A stretch of 64,000 nt of DNA from Campylobacter concisus (GCF_003048615.2 NZ_CP049263.1:124001-188000), one strand, 5' to 3'. Shown: positions 35,519 to 44,556, counted from the stretch's first letter. Made by a program: numbers and translations. Notes: generated from the sequence alone by a model not told the origin.

Positions 35519-36380
35519 TTAGTATCCTTGGGCGTTTGCCATTTAGCGTTAGTAAAAAAGCATATAGCGCATCCATCTCATCTTTACTAAGTTCGTGTCC
35601 AAGCTGATAGTAACTAACATAACGTAATGTCTCTTTTAGGTCGCTCATCTCTCCATGAGATAGATAAGGGGCTGTTTTTGCGATATTTCTTAGGGAAGGT
35701 ACTCTTCTTAGCCTTTTATTTGTATCTAGGGCGGAAATTTTATTATGCCCAAGGTCTTGCATCAAATTCCCTCCTAAATTCCTACCGTTATGGCAAGCGA
35801 CACAACCTATTTTATTAAATATATCAAAGCCTTTTTTAGCTTCGTTACTTATGGCATTATCATCACCAGATATAAAATGGTCAAATGGCGAATCAATACT
35901 TAAAACTGCTTTTTCAAACTCAACTATCGCATCAATAATATTATTAAGACTGATGCCGTCCTCATAAATTTCTTTAAATAAAATTTTATACTCAGAGATG
36001 CTGTTTACTGTATCTACTACCTTATCGTTGTTTGAGTTTAACTCTATTCTTGATGTTATAGACTCTTTTACCTGATCCTTTAGGTTTGTCTTTTTTGCAT
36101 CGTTATAAAACAAATAATTTGCTGCTGCATTTAAGATACTTGGAGGATTTAGCATACCTTTTTCTGTGCTGCTTTGATTGCTTCCACTCAAATTCCAATA
36201 TAAGTTATGGCAAGTTTGGCAAGAGTAGTTTTCATTTGGGCTTAATCTCTTATCGAAAAAAAGCTTTTTACCAAGCATGGCTTTTTCTTCATTGTATTTT
36301 GTGACCGTAAGTGGCTCATATGATGAATACTCGCAAAATGATATGGTAATGGTAAAAATACAAAGTATAAGAACTCTCAT
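35508..36380 (-). CDS. diheme cytochrome c peroxidase-like protein
   Basis: About 290 residues with a signal peptide (MRVLILCIFTITISF). Two heme sites, CQTCHN (about 60) and CVACHNG (about 205), with LGKKLFFDKRLSPNENYSC before the first and RRVPSLRNIAKTAPYLSHGE after the second, match the CCP/MauG family. Length is a little under classical CCP. The start is set at the ATG with AGAGG four bases before it; an ATG eight codons earlier has no site. It is cotranscribed with the GGDEF-EAL gene, so it may be a redox sensor partner rather than a detoxifying peroxidase; that is inference. Confidence 0.8.
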   Translation of the reverse strand: MRVLILCIFTITISFCEYSSYEPLTVTKYNEEKAMLGKKLFFDKRLSPNENYSCQTCHNLYWNLSGSNQSSTEKGMLNPPSILNAAANYLFYNDAKKTNLKDQVKESITSRIELNSNNDKVVDTVNSISEYKILFKEIYEDGISLNNIIDAIVEFEKAVLSIDSPFDHFISGDDNAISNEAKKGFDIFNKIGCVACHNGRNLGGNLMQDLGHNKISALDTNKRLRRVPSLRNIAKTAPYLSHGEMSDLKETLRYVSYYQLGHELSKDEMDALYAFLLTLNGKRPRILNEY

Positions 36381-36476
36381 AAAACCTCTATTTTTATTTT
36401 TCATTTTTCTAATATCGGCAACTTTTTAAAAATTTATATCCCATTTACATATAGTTGCATTTTCTAAAATTTATGA

Positions 36477-36482
36477 TACAAT
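36477..36482 (+). promoter_or_regulatory. -10 element of the first pseudopilin gene
   Basis: TACAAT, 34 bp before the ATG at 36516, with AAGGAGG just ahead of the start. Confidence 0.45.
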
Positions 36483-36515
36483 TCGCTCGAAATACACAAA
36501 TTTCAAGGAGGAGTC

Positions 36516-36947
36516 ATGAGAAAAGGTTTTACAATGATCGAGTTGATCTTCGTGATCGTTATTTTGGGTATATTAGCCGCAGTTGCTATACCAAGACTAG
36601 CTGCAACAAGGGATGATGCAGAGATAGCTAAAACTGCTACAAATATACAAACACTTATTTCTGATTTGGGTTCTTATTACACTTCACAAGGTGAATTTGC
36701 TAGTGATGCTTCTAAAATGTCAAACGTAAAAAGCCCGATAGAAATAAAAAATAAAAAGTGTTTGACAGTAGGTACTGGAAATTCAACAAGCGGAGAGATA
36801 GGACTAACCATAGGAGAAGATGGTCTTTGTGCAAAAGTTTGGGAATTACCAGGTCTAGCAAATGTCAAAACATTAATTAAAAGCAGTGACAATAAGACAA
36901 CTGACACGCTTAAATTTGGTGGCATGGGTATAAATTACAATAAATAA
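36516..36947 (+). CDS. type IV pilin-like / pseudopilin protein 1
   Basis: 143 residues with a short prepilin leader (MRKG), the processed FTMIELIFVIVILGILAAVA helix with Glu5, then a globular domain. Two cysteines (KKCLTVG and GLCAKVW) probably form a disulfide. It is a close paralogue of the next gene (same helix, LAATRDDAEIAK, same cysteine spacing). No secretion or pilus machinery genes are near. It may be a minor pseudopilin of a transformation or type II-like machine elsewhere in the genome. Confidence 0.85.
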   Translation: MRKGFTMIELIFVIVILGILAAVAIPRLAATRDDAEIAKTATNIQTLISDLGSYYTSQGEFASDASKMSNVKSPIEIKNKKCLTVGTGNSTSGEIGLTIGEDGLCAKVWELPGLANVKTLIKSSDNKTTDTLKFGGMGINYNK

Positions 36948-36960
36948 ATCTTATGTCTTT

Positions 36961-36983
36961 TGGCAAGGATAAATTCCTTGCCA
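36961..36983 (+). terminator. terminator after pseudopilin 1
   Basis: Stem TGGCAAGGA/TCCTTGCCA around TAAAT, followed by a pyrimidine-rich run. It separates the two pilin genes into separate transcripts. Confidence 0.65.
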
Positions 36984-37035
36984 CTCTTCTTTAACTTAAT
37001 TTCAAAATTTATCTTTCATTTATAAAAATTCTAGC

Positions 37036-37041
37036 TATAAT
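37036..37041 (+). promoter_or_regulatory. -10 element of the second pseudopilin gene
   Basis: TATAAT, 31 bp before the ATG at 37072. Confidence 0.5.
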
Positions 37042-37071
37042 CTCGCAACTTCAAATTTCAAGGATGAAGTA

Positions 37072-37509
37072 ATGAAAAAAGCTTTTACTATGATCGAGCT
37101 GATCTTTGTAATTGTTATTTTAAGTATCATAGCAGTAGTTGCCGTGCCAAGACTAGCTGCAACAAGAGATGATGCTGAGATAGCTAAAGCCGCTATGAAT
37201 ATACAAACTCTCATCGCTGACATTGGCTCATACTACACTGCACAAGGAAAATTTTCAGCAAATATCTCTGATATGTCAAATGTCTTGCAACCCATATATG
37301 CTAAAAGAGACAAATGCTTAGATATAACTACTTTAAATAGTGCAAATGGCACAATAAGCGTTAATCTATCAACCAGTGGTCTTTGCGAAAAAGTATGGAG
37401 TTTGCCAGCACTTGAAGCTACAAAAGAGCTGATCGCTGGTACTGCTGGTGGCACTAAGGATGTGAATACTATAAGATTTGGTGGTACTGGCATAAAGTAT
37501 CAATACTAA
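37072..37509 (+). CDS. type IV pilin-like / pseudopilin protein 2
   Basis: 145 residues, leader MKKA then FTMIELIFVIVILSIIAVVA, LAATRDDAEIAKAAMNIQTL, and a cysteine pair (DKCLDITTL and SGLCEKVW). It is a tandem paralogue of the gene at 36516, most alike in the first 60 residues and the C-terminal RFGGTGIKY. It has its own promoter. Same possible roles as pseudopilin 1. Confidence 0.85.
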   Translation: MKKAFTMIELIFVIVILSIIAVVAVPRLAATRDDAEIAKAAMNIQTLIADIGSYYTAQGKFSANISDMSNVLQPIYAKRDKCLDITTLNSANGTISVNLSTSGLCEKVWSLPALEATKELIAGTAGGTKDVNTIRFGGTGIKYQY

Positions 37510-37585
37510 AAATTTTTACTTGAAAATTTTAAATTTAAGTCACTTTCTTTTACAAATCTTAAAGATAAAAATGTAAAATCCTGCT

Positions 37586-38917
37586 ATGGATTTATTAAAA
37601 GACCCGCTAAATAAACTAATCATCTCGCTCTCGCTGCCAGCTGGAGTGGGCATGATGTTTAACACCCTTTACAACGTCACTGGCACATTTTTCGCCGCTA
37701 AAATTTCTACCATAGCCGTCGCTGGCATGGCGATGAGCTTTTTGCTCTATCTAAGTATCGTTGGCATCGGGCTTGGCTTTGGCTCGGCACTCACCGCGCT
37801 AATAGGCAACAGCCTAGGCGCAAACAAACCAAAAATGGCTAAACTTTACGCCTCAAATGGCATCATCTTTGTGCTAGTTTTTGCCATTTTTATGGGGCTT
37901 TGTGGCTACTTGCTAGCGCCAAATTTACTAATCCTTTTAGGCGCTGATCACCACTACATCAAAGAGGCACTTGACTACGCTGGCGTCATCTTTCTTGCAG
38001 CTCCATTTTTCTTGCTTATAAAATCGCTTAACGGCGTTTTAGTCGCGCTTGGCGATACTAAAAGCTACCGCAACTGGCTATTTTTAGGCCTTTTTATCAA
38101 CGCATTTTTTTGCTATCTTTTTGCCTTTAGCTTTGCTCTTGGCGTAAAGGGCCTTGCTCTAGCAACGGCTAGCGTGCAGTTTTTAGGCATGATCTATCTC
38201 TTTCTTAAAGTAAGAAAGAGCAAGATGATAGATCCTAGAAATTTAGGCTACTTCGTACCAAATTTCGCCGTCTGGGCAAAGATACTAAAGCAAGCCTTGC
38301 CAGCTTGTCTAAACTACCTCTCAATGTCGCTTGGCTCGCTCGTGCTTTTAAAATTTGTGAGCTTTTACGGCGTCAATGCAGTGGCAGGTTATGGCATAGC
38401 CTTAAGGATCGAGCAAATTTTAGTGCTTCCAACCATCGGCATGGCAGCAGGAGTGCTTAGCATCATCTCAAGAAACTACGGCGCTAAGAGCTTTCAAAGA
38501 GTATTGCAGTGCTACAAACTATCGCTTCTTTTTTTGCTCATCTACTGCGTCTTTGCCTACATCTTTATAAGGCTTTTTGGCGAGAGCGCGATCAGGCTCT
38601 TTGACAGCACGCCAGCCGTGCTTGAGGTAGCCAAACTCTACCTTGGCATCAACTCACTTGCCTACATGGCTTACGGCACGATAAACATCTCAGGCAGCAC
38701 TTTGCAGGCGATAAAACGCCCAGTGGCGATCTTTTTGCTAAATGGCTTTAGACAGCTCGTGCTTCAATGCTCGCTCTTTTACGCGGTGGTCTTTTGGTTG
38801 GGGCTTGAGATCAAATTTATGTGGCTGGCGCTCTTTTTTAGCGTCTATTTTACGGCGATTTGCTTTTTGGCTTGGACGCTTTTTAGGTTAAAAAGAGCTA
38901 CGAGCGCAAGCTTTTAA
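37586..38917 (+). CDS. MATE-family multidrug exporter
   Basis: 443 residues with twelve membrane segments in two related halves: PLNKLIISLSLPAGVGMMFN and NTLYNVTGTFFAAKI at the start of the first half, ILKQALPACLNYLSMSLGSL at the start of the second. It should export cationic drugs or dyes with H+ or Na+. Convergent with znuB, 20-bp overlap. Substrate unknown. Confidence 0.9.
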   Translation: MDLLKDPLNKLIISLSLPAGVGMMFNTLYNVTGTFFAAKISTIAVAGMAMSFLLYLSIVGIGLGFGSALTALIGNSLGANKPKMAKLYASNGIIFVLVFAIFMGLCGYLLAPNLLILLGADHHYIKEALDYAGVIFLAAPFFLLIKSLNGVLVALGDTKSYRNWLFLGLFINAFFCYLFAFSFALGVKGLALATASVQFLGMIYLFLKVRKSKMIDPRNLGYFVPNFAVWAKILKQALPACLNYLSMSLGSLVLLKFVSFYGVNAVAGYGIALRIEQILVLPTIGMAAGVLSIISRNYGAKSFQRVLQCYKLSLLFLLIYCVFAYIFIRLFGESAIRLFDSTPAVLEVAKLYLGINSLAYMAYGTINISGSTLQAIKRPVAIFLLNGFRQLVLQCSLFYAVVFWLGLEIKFMWLALFFSVYFTAICFLAWTLFRLKRATSASF

Positions 38918-39704
38918 ATTTAAAGCTAAACGCAAAAAAGCAAAGCGAGGCGACTAAGATGATGCTAGCTCCGCCTGTGAGGTTAAAGTAAAAGCTGATC
39001 ACAAGGCCGATAAAGCAAAAAATGATAGAAAAAATGGTTGAGATTAGCATCATTAGCCCTAGTCTTTTGGCAAAAATTTGCGCAATATATGGAGGTATGG
39101 TAAGTAGCGCGATTACAAGTATGAGCCCCACCACGCGGATCGTAGCCACCACGCAAAGCGCCATCATACAAACTAGCAGATAGTGAAAAAATGTCGTATT
39201 TACCCCGCGAAGTTTTGCAAATTCCGCATCAAAGCTGATCGCCACAAACTGGCGGTAAAAAAGTGCGATAAGAGCCAAAAACAAGAGGTCTAAAACGCTC
39301 ATAAACGCGATATCTGTGCCGCTAACTGCAAGTATCGAGCCAAAAAGATAGCTCATAAGATCGGCGTTATAGCCAGGCGTTAGATCGATGAAAATGATGC
39401 CAATCGCCATGCCAATCGCCCAAATAGCGCCTATTACAGAGTCGATGTTTGTCTTATCTTTTAGCGTGATCGTGGCGATGATGAGCGCTAAAAATAGTGA
39501 AAATATGCTCGCTCCAAAAAGTGGCTCGAGTGAGAAGAAAAATGCAAGCCCTATGCCGCCATATGCGCCGTGTGCAATGCCTCCAGCGATGAAAGTCATC
39601 TTATTTATCACGACAAGCGAGCCTATCATGCCGCATATTATGCTTACTAAAATGCCAGCAATAAAGGCATTTTGCATAAAATTTAACTCTAAAATTTCAC
39701 TCAT
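38898..39704 (-). CDS. znuB: zinc ABC transporter permease
   Basis: 268 residues with about eight membrane segments, ABC-3 family: MQNAFIAGILVSIICGMIGS, GGIAHGAYGGIGLAFFF and the SFDAEFAKLRGVNTTFFHYL coupling region. With znuC and znuA it imports Zn2+ (or Mn2+). Last gene of the operon, ten bases after znuC. Confidence 0.9.
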   Translation of the reverse strand: MSEILELNFMQNAFIAGILVSIICGMIGSLVVINKMTFIAGGIAHGAYGGIGLAFFFSLEPLFGASIFSLFLALIIATITLKDKTNIDSVIGAIWAIGMAIGIIFIDLTPGYNADLMSYLFGSILAVSGTDIAFMSVLDLLFLALIALFYRQFVAISFDAEFAKLRGVNTTFFHYLLVCMMALCVVATIRVVGLILVIALLTIPPYIAQIFAKRLGLMMLISTIFSIIFCFIGLVISFYFNLTGGASIILVASLCFFAFSFKFKSLRS

Positions 39705-39713
39705 TTTCTCTCT

Positions 39714-40496
39714 TTAAAATTTAAAAACATTGCTCTTTGTTTTTTCGCAGCCGCACTCGCCAAGTGCGATCTCGACATCACAAAAATGGCTATGCGTTCT
39801 AGCTAGATGCTCGATAAATTCCCTCTTTGCAAGATTTTCATGCGTTTTATGGATGTGTAAATTTTTACTCACGTAAGCGATCTTTGTAGCATAATTTAGC
39901 ACGATATTTAGGTCGTGACTTACCAAAACCACGCCCACGCCATTTGCGTTTATGCCCTTTAAAATTTCATAAATTTCAGCCTGTCCTTTTGTGTCGATGC
40001 TTGCCGTTGGTTCGTCTAAGATAAGCACTTTTGCGTTTGCGCAAAGCGCTCTAGCGATATAGACACGCTGTCTTTGACCGCCACTTAGCTCGCCGATTCT
40101 CGCGTTTGCAAACTCCCTCATACCAACCTTCTCAAGGGCACTTAGCGCTAAGGCTTTTTCATCTTTTGAGTAAAAGCCAAAGATTTTTTTATCGATTAGC
40201 CCCATTAAAACGACTTCTAAAACCATCATCGGAAAACTTTGATTTGAGAGGAAATTTTGCGGCACGTAGCCTATAAATTTACTAACCTCGCTTGGCTCTT
40301 TACCAAAGAGCTTGATCTCGCCACTTTGAGGCTTAAGCAGACCCAAAATGAGCTTTAAAAGCGTGCTTTTGCCACCGCCATTTGGGCCGATTATCGCTAA
40401 AAACTCGTCGCTACTATAGTCTAAATTAATATCCTCTAAAACGACTTGTTTATCGTAGCTAAAGTTTAAATTTCTAATTTTTATAATATCTTTCAA
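39714..40496 (-). CDS. znuC: zinc ABC transporter ATPase
   Basis: About 260 residues. Walker A IGPNGGGKST, Q-loop YVPQNF, signature ELSGGQRQRVYIARAL, Walker B VLILDEPTAS and the H-loop VSHDL are present. The C-terminal tail is rich in His and Cys (ARTHSHFCDVEIALGECGCE), a possible metal site. The likely start is a TTG inside TTGA, overlapping the stop of the DUF1007-NicO gene. Confidence 0.9.
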   Translation of the reverse strand: MKDIIKIRNLNFSYDKQVVLEDINLDYSSDEFLAIIGPNGGGKSTLLKLILGLLKPQSGEIKLFGKEPSEVSKFIGYVPQNFLSNQSFPMMVLEVVLMGLIDKKIFGFYSKDEKALALSALEKVGMREFANARIGELSGGQRQRVYIARALCANAKVLILDEPTASIDTKGQAEIYEILKGINANGVGVVLVSHDLNIVLNYATKIAYVSKNLHIHKTHENLAKREFIEHLARTHSHFCDVEIALGECGCEKTKSNVFKF

Positions 40497-41986
40497 AACA
40501 GACTCTTTTGCGTAAATGTCGTGACAAAAATGAAAAGTCCAAGCCAAAGCATGATGCCAAGGGCTGCAAATTCTGCGTAGATTTTAAACTTTTTTAGCTT
40601 AATGTTCGTGCTGATCTTTGAGCCAAAAACTGCCGCTACAAATATCACCACGCTCATGCCAAGCGCCATAAATACGCCACTTATCACGCCTGCAAAGTAG
40701 CTACCTATCTCATTTGCCAGCACAAAGACTAAGATCGTGCCTGGACAGGGCACCAGAGCCGCAGCAGCCGCTACTAGCCACTCTTCTTTGCTCTTTGGCT
40801 TTTTAGTTGAGCAAATTTGACAGCCACATTCACTTTTAAATTTTGTATTTTTACTCAAATTTTGGCTTAAATTTGATCTAAAAATATAAAATTTAGTCTC
40901 ATTTTTGTTTGAAAGGTAAAATTTAATCTTTTTAACGAGCATAAAAATCGCCACAAAAAAGATCACAACTCCTGAAAACGCAGTCGTTATGCTAGCAGTG
41001 TCCTTTGTGAGGTCGCTGCTTACTTCACGAAGCAGTAAAAAGCTAGCAAAGACAAAGACAAATGCGCCCACGACGTGCAAAAAGCCGATCTTTAAGGCAA
41101 ATAAAAACGCCCTTTTGTAGCTGCCTCCAGTTGCGGCAAAATATGAGCTTGTTAGCACCTTGCCATGGCCTGCTCCAGCAGCGTGCAAGAAGCCATAGCC
41201 AAATGATATAAATGCCAAAAATAGCAGCGCAAGTGGACTTTTGTAATCCACGCTTCTTAAAATTTGCTTTAGCCTATCAAGCAAGCTTAGGCTAGTTTTT
41301 GAGACGATGTCAAATTTCGCCTCATCGATCTTATCTATCTGGCTTAAATTCTCATCGCTCGCGCCTGCTACTGGCTCTTTTAGCAGCTCTTTAAGCGCTG
41401 GCTTCTCGTTGTGAGCTTTGGCTGCTTCTTTGCTTGAAAATGTAAAAAATATCAAATTTGAGTTTGAATTTGGTATCGCCCAGAAGCTTTTACCCACCAA
41501 AAATGCGTTATTTTGCGTGAATTTGAAGTTAAAATAGCCCTCCTTGTCCTCCATATCAACCGACACGACAAGGTCGTCAGCGATCAATAAATTTGTCTTA
41601 AAGCTCACGTCAAATTTAAGCCTGCCCTCGTCAAAATAGAGCTTGTACTCATTTAAATTTAGCTCGATTTTCGTGGCATTTTCGTCTTTGTAATAGTACT
41701 CAATGTCCGTTAGATAGTGCCTTGGCACGAGGTAGTCTAACAAATTTAAGCGGATCTTTCTAAGCTCTTTTTCATCTATCTTTTCATCTTGATTGAGGTC
41801 AAAATTTTGCTTCATAAGATCTGAGAAATTTTGCGAAAAGGTCCAAGTAAAGGCTATCTGCGTGATGTTATTTTCGTGTGCGACAAATTTCGCGCTAACG
41901 TGAGCTGTTGGGCTATAAAGCGAGCATAGAGCACACCCGAAGGCATTTATCGCAAGTAGGCAAATGACGATCAGGCGTGCTAACAT
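40493..41986 (-). CDS. DUF1007-NicO fusion metal permease in the zinc operon
   Basis: 497 residues: signal peptide; a periplasmic DUF1007 domain (about 25-200) containing an EF-hand-like FDLNQDEKIDEKEL; then a NicO/RcnA-type permease from about 250 with GYGFLHAAGAGHGKVLTSSY and AAAAALVPCPGTILVFVLAN. A Cys-rich loop ECGCQICSTKKPKS lies between membrane segments. NicO proteins move Ni2+ or Co2+; here its place between znuA and znuC points to zinc handling. Two bases after znuA. Confidence 0.82.
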   Translation of the reverse strand: MLARLIVICLLAINAFGCALCSLYSPTAHVSAKFVAHENNITQIAFTWTFSQNFSDLMKQNFDLNQDEKIDEKELRKIRLNLLDYLVPRHYLTDIEYYYKDENATKIELNLNEYKLYFDEGRLKFDVSFKTNLLIADDLVVSVDMEDKEGYFNFKFTQNNAFLVGKSFWAIPNSNSNLIFFTFSSKEAAKAHNEKPALKELLKEPVAGASDENLSQIDKIDEAKFDIVSKTSLSLLDRLKQILRSVDYKSPLALLFLAFISFGYGFLHAAGAGHGKVLTSSYFAATGGSYKRAFLFALKIGFLHVVGAFVFVFASFLLLREVSSDLTKDTASITTAFSGVVIFFVAIFMLVKKIKFYLSNKNETKFYIFRSNLSQNLSKNTKFKSECGCQICSTKKPKSKEEWLVAAAAALVPCPGTILVFVLANEIGSYFAGVISGVFMALGMSVVIFVAAVFGSKISTNIKLKKFKIYAEFAALGIMLWLGLFIFVTTFTQKSLF

Positions 41987-41988
41987 TT

Positions 41989-42897
41989 TTATAGACTTTT
42001 TGCGAAAATTTCAGCCGTTTTTTTCATCTCGGCTAGCCAGTTTTCAGGCAGTTGGTCTATCATGACGACCTTTGAGCCAGTCTCTTTTGCGATCAAATTT
42101 GCAGCCTTTGTTGGAAATTGTGGAGCTACGAAAATGACCTTTACACCATGCTCTTTAGCCTCTTCGATGAGCTCTTTTAGCTCAGCTGGCTTTGGCTCTT
42201 TTCCCTCTATCTCGATGGCTATTTGCTCTAAGTTATAGCGCTTTGCAAAGTAGCCCCAAGATGGGTGATATACGATAAATTCGCGAGTTTTGACATCTTT
42301 TAGCTCGTTTTTGATAAAGCTATCAAGCTCGTCAAGGCTAGCTTTAAATTTAGCCAAATTCTCCTCATAAAGCTTTGCATTTTGCGGGAATTTCTCTATT
42401 AGCGCCTTTGCGATGTTATCAGCTTGAGTTTTTACTAGGATAGGGTCAAGCCAGATATGCGGATCAAGACCGTCATGGTGGTGATGATGGTGCTCGCCCT
42501 CGTGGTCATGGTGCTCATGCTTATGCTCACCCTCGTGCTTGTGCTCGTGGTGCTCTTCATGTTCATGCTCCTCGCTCATAGCGATCTTTTCGATACCCTC
42601 TTGCGTCTTTACGATGCGTAAATTTTTAAACGTCTTTGAGAAGCGATCCAGCCACGCGTCCTCAAACTCGATGCCGATAGCAAAGTAAAGCTCGCTCTTT
42701 TCAAGCTCCTTCATCTGCTTTGGCTTTGGCTCATAAGTGTGCGGATCAGCGCCTTTGCCAACCATCGCATTTACATCTAGCGTATCTCCAGCGATCTGCT
42801 CGACAAAAAATTTCGTTGGCAGTATGCTAGTAGTCACAACCGGCTTTGCAAAAAGAGACAAAGCACAAACAGCTAAAAAAACGATAATTTTTCTCAT
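41989..42897 (-). CDS. znuA: zinc ABC transporter substrate-binding protein
   Basis: 302 residues, signal peptide MRKIIVFLAVCALSLFA, cluster A-I solute-binding protein. Metal ligands: GADPHTYEP, the GLDPHIWLDP His, YHPSWGYFAKR and the late Asp in VVMIDQLP. Between the first two lies a His-rich loop (about 108-145, HEHEEHHEHKHEGEH and more) typical of zinc-specific ZnuA. First gene of the operon, with a candidate operator at 42937-42951. Confidence 0.95.
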   Translation of the reverse strand: MRKIIVFLAVCALSLFAKPVVTTSILPTKFFVEQIAGDTLDVNAMVGKGADPHTYEPKPKQMKELEKSELYFAIGIEFEDAWLDRFSKTFKNLRIVKTQEGIEKIAMSEEHEHEEHHEHKHEGEHKHEHHDHEGEHHHHHHDGLDPHIWLDPILVKTQADNIAKALIEKFPQNAKLYEENLAKFKASLDELDSFIKNELKDVKTREFIVYHPSWGYFAKRYNLEQIAIEIEGKEPKPAELKELIEEAKEHGVKVIFVAPQFPTKAANLIAKETGSKVVMIDQLPENWLAEMKKTAEIFAKSL

Positions 42898-42936
42898 TAT
42901 CTCTCCTTTAAAAAATAATTGCGAAGTTTAGCAAAA

Positions 42937-42951
42937 TGCAACTTGGTTGCA
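42937..42951. promoter_or_regulatory. inverted repeat, candidate Zur-type operator
   Basis: Perfect TGCAAC-TTG-GTTGCA, 40 bp upstream of znuA and 92 bp upstream of the divergent Fur-family gene, near a possible -10 for znuA (TAAACT on the minus strand). Its position suggests binding by the neighbouring regulator. Confidence 0.5.
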
Positions 42952-43042
42952 ACTTAAAAAGCAAATGCCTAAATTTAGCCTTTTCTTTTAAATATAGTTT
43001 AAATCTTTTAGCGTTAATATACGAAAAATGAAAAGGGCAAAG

Positions 43043-43402
43043 ATGAACGCGAGAAATTTCTTAGAAGAGCACAATATCAAGGCTACAACGCTTCGCATAA
43101 AGCTTGTTGAAATTTTGCAAAACACCAAGACGCCGCTAAGCTACGATGAAATTTTAGAGAGCCTTGACGCAAACAAGACGACCTTTTATAGAAGTATGGA
43201 AATTTTTGAAAAAGAAAATCTCGTGATAAAAACAGAAAACAACCACAAGAGCTACTACGAGCTGGCAAATGAAGCCAAAGCCTACTTCATCTGCGACATC
43301 TGCCACAAGGTGACAAATATCGACATGCCACACCTAAGCGTCGCTAAAAATATAAAAAGCGCCGTGATAAAGGGCGTTTGCGACGAGTGTGATCACGAGT
43401 AA
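43043..43402 (+). CDS. Fur-family regulator, probably Zur-like
   Basis: About 119 residues. Winged helix (ATTLRIKLVEILQNTKTPLS, DANKTTFYRSMEIFEKENLV) and a C-terminal dimer domain with two CxxC pairs (ICDICHK and VCDECDHE) that bind structural zinc. It has fewer His residues in the sensing sites than classical Fur. Divergent from znuA, so zinc uptake control is the natural role. Start set at the ATG with AAAGGG five bases before; an ATG five codons upstream has no site. Confidence 0.85.
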   Translation: MNARNFLEEHNIKATTLRIKLVEILQNTKTPLSYDEILESLDANKTTFYRSMEIFEKENLVIKTENNHKSYYELANEAKAYFICDICHKVTNIDMPHLSVAKNIKSAVIKGVCDECDHE

Positions 43403-43785
43403 AGTGCGATGATCTCGGCCGGGATAGCTTTTGGGTGGTTTGTCTTTAGATCGATATAGACAAATTCTGTCTTGCCAGTTGCTATTAGCTCGCCATCTTT
43501 TTTAAACTCGAAATATCTGCAAGATGTCGCCTTGCCCTCAGTCTGCGTGTAGGTGTGAATTTCTATCTTATCCATCAGCTTTGCGCTTTTTATATATTTT
43601 GCTTCATTTTTTCTAATGAGCCAAATTTCACCCCTTTTATACTGCGCCTCGACCGTGTCGCCAACAGCGGCGGAGTGGGCAAATGCGGCCTCTTGCATAA
43701 GCGTGAAATAATAGATATTATTCATGTGACCATGCATGTCGATGGCTTGTGGCGGGATGGTGACGTGATATATAAAATCTCTCAT
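43393..43785 (-). CDS. hotdog-fold acyl-CoA thioesterase
   Basis: 130 residues of the 4HBT/YbgC type: IDMHGHMNNIYYFTLMQEAA, with the loop and helix of the hotdog fold, IWLIRKNEAKYIKSA and GKTEFVYIDLKT. Convergent with the Fur-family gene, 10-bp overlap. Substrate unknown. Confidence 0.82.
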   Translation of the reverse strand: MRDFIYHVTIPPQAIDMHGHMNNIYYFTLMQEAAFAHSAAVGDTVEAQYKRGEIWLIRKNEAKYIKSAKLMDKIEIHTYTQTEGKATSCRYFEFKKDGELIATGKTEFVYIDLKTNHPKAIPAEIIALYS

Positions 43786-43830
43786 TTTTGACCTTTTTTG
43801 CTAAAATTATAACCAAAAAGAGGAGCTAAA

Positions 43831-44556
43831 ATGCAAAATTTATGGGATAAAAAGGCGTCAAACTACCAAAGATTTGACGGCAAGATCAGCGCTATCCAGC
43901 AGCAAATTTTTGGTAAAGCCTTGGCTTGGGGAGTTGATTTTAGCGGCAAAGATATCCTTGATATCGGCTGTGGCACTGGCGTTTGGAGCATATTTTTATC
44001 AAAAACGGCTAAGCATATAACTGGCATCGATAGCTCAGAAAAGATGATAGAAATTTTAAATGAGGACGCAAAGAGATTTGGCGTGACAAATTTAACCAGC
44101 GAGGTTTGCTCGTGGAGAGAATTTAAGCCCCTTAGACACTTTGATATCGCCATTTGCACGATGAGCCCAGCCATTGCAAGCGATGAAGATTTTGCTAAAT
44201 TTCAAAACTGCGCCAAGCAAAAGCTCTATCTTGGCTGGGATAAACCTAGAAGCTCTGATCTACTTGAGCCATTTTTTGAAAAATTTGGCCGCGTGCTCTC
44301 TCAAAAAAACGTAGTAGATAGGCTTGAAGCGTGGCTAAACGAGCAGGGCATCGCTTATAAGAGTCAAATTTTAAACGAAACTAGGATCGCTAGACGAAGC
44401 GTGCAAGAAGCAGCTGAAAATATCTGCTGGCACCTTGAGATAAACGGAGCTAAAAACTACGATGAAAAGACGGTTTTAGCGATGTTAAAAGAGAGATTTG
44501 AGGGCGAGTTTATAGATGAGAAAATAGACTCACAAATGAAGCTTTTTGTCTTTTAG
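43831..44556 (+). CDS. SAM-dependent methyltransferase
   Basis: 241 residues. Class I Rossmann methyltransferase with motif I ILDIGCGTGVWSIFL, TGIDSSEKMIEIL and FDIAICTMSPA. Substrate not recognisable. Single gene, convergent with the EamA-type gene, four-base overlap. Confidence 0.82.
   Translation: MQNLWDKKASNYQRFDGKISAIQQQIFGKALAWGVDFSGKDILDIGCGTGVWSIFLSKTAKHITGIDSSEKMIEILNEDAKRFGVTNLTSEVCSWREFKPLRHFDIAICTMSPAIASDEDFAKFQNCAKQKLYLGWDKPRSSDLLEPFFEKFGRVLSQKNVVDRLEAWLNEQGIAYKSQILNETRIARRSVQEAAENICWHLEINGAKNYDEKTVLAMLKERFEGEFIDEKIDSQMKLFVF

Noticed and set aside
42470-42580. Simple repeat of CAT/GTG words
   Set aside because: It encodes the His-rich loop of ZnuA and is explained by that function.
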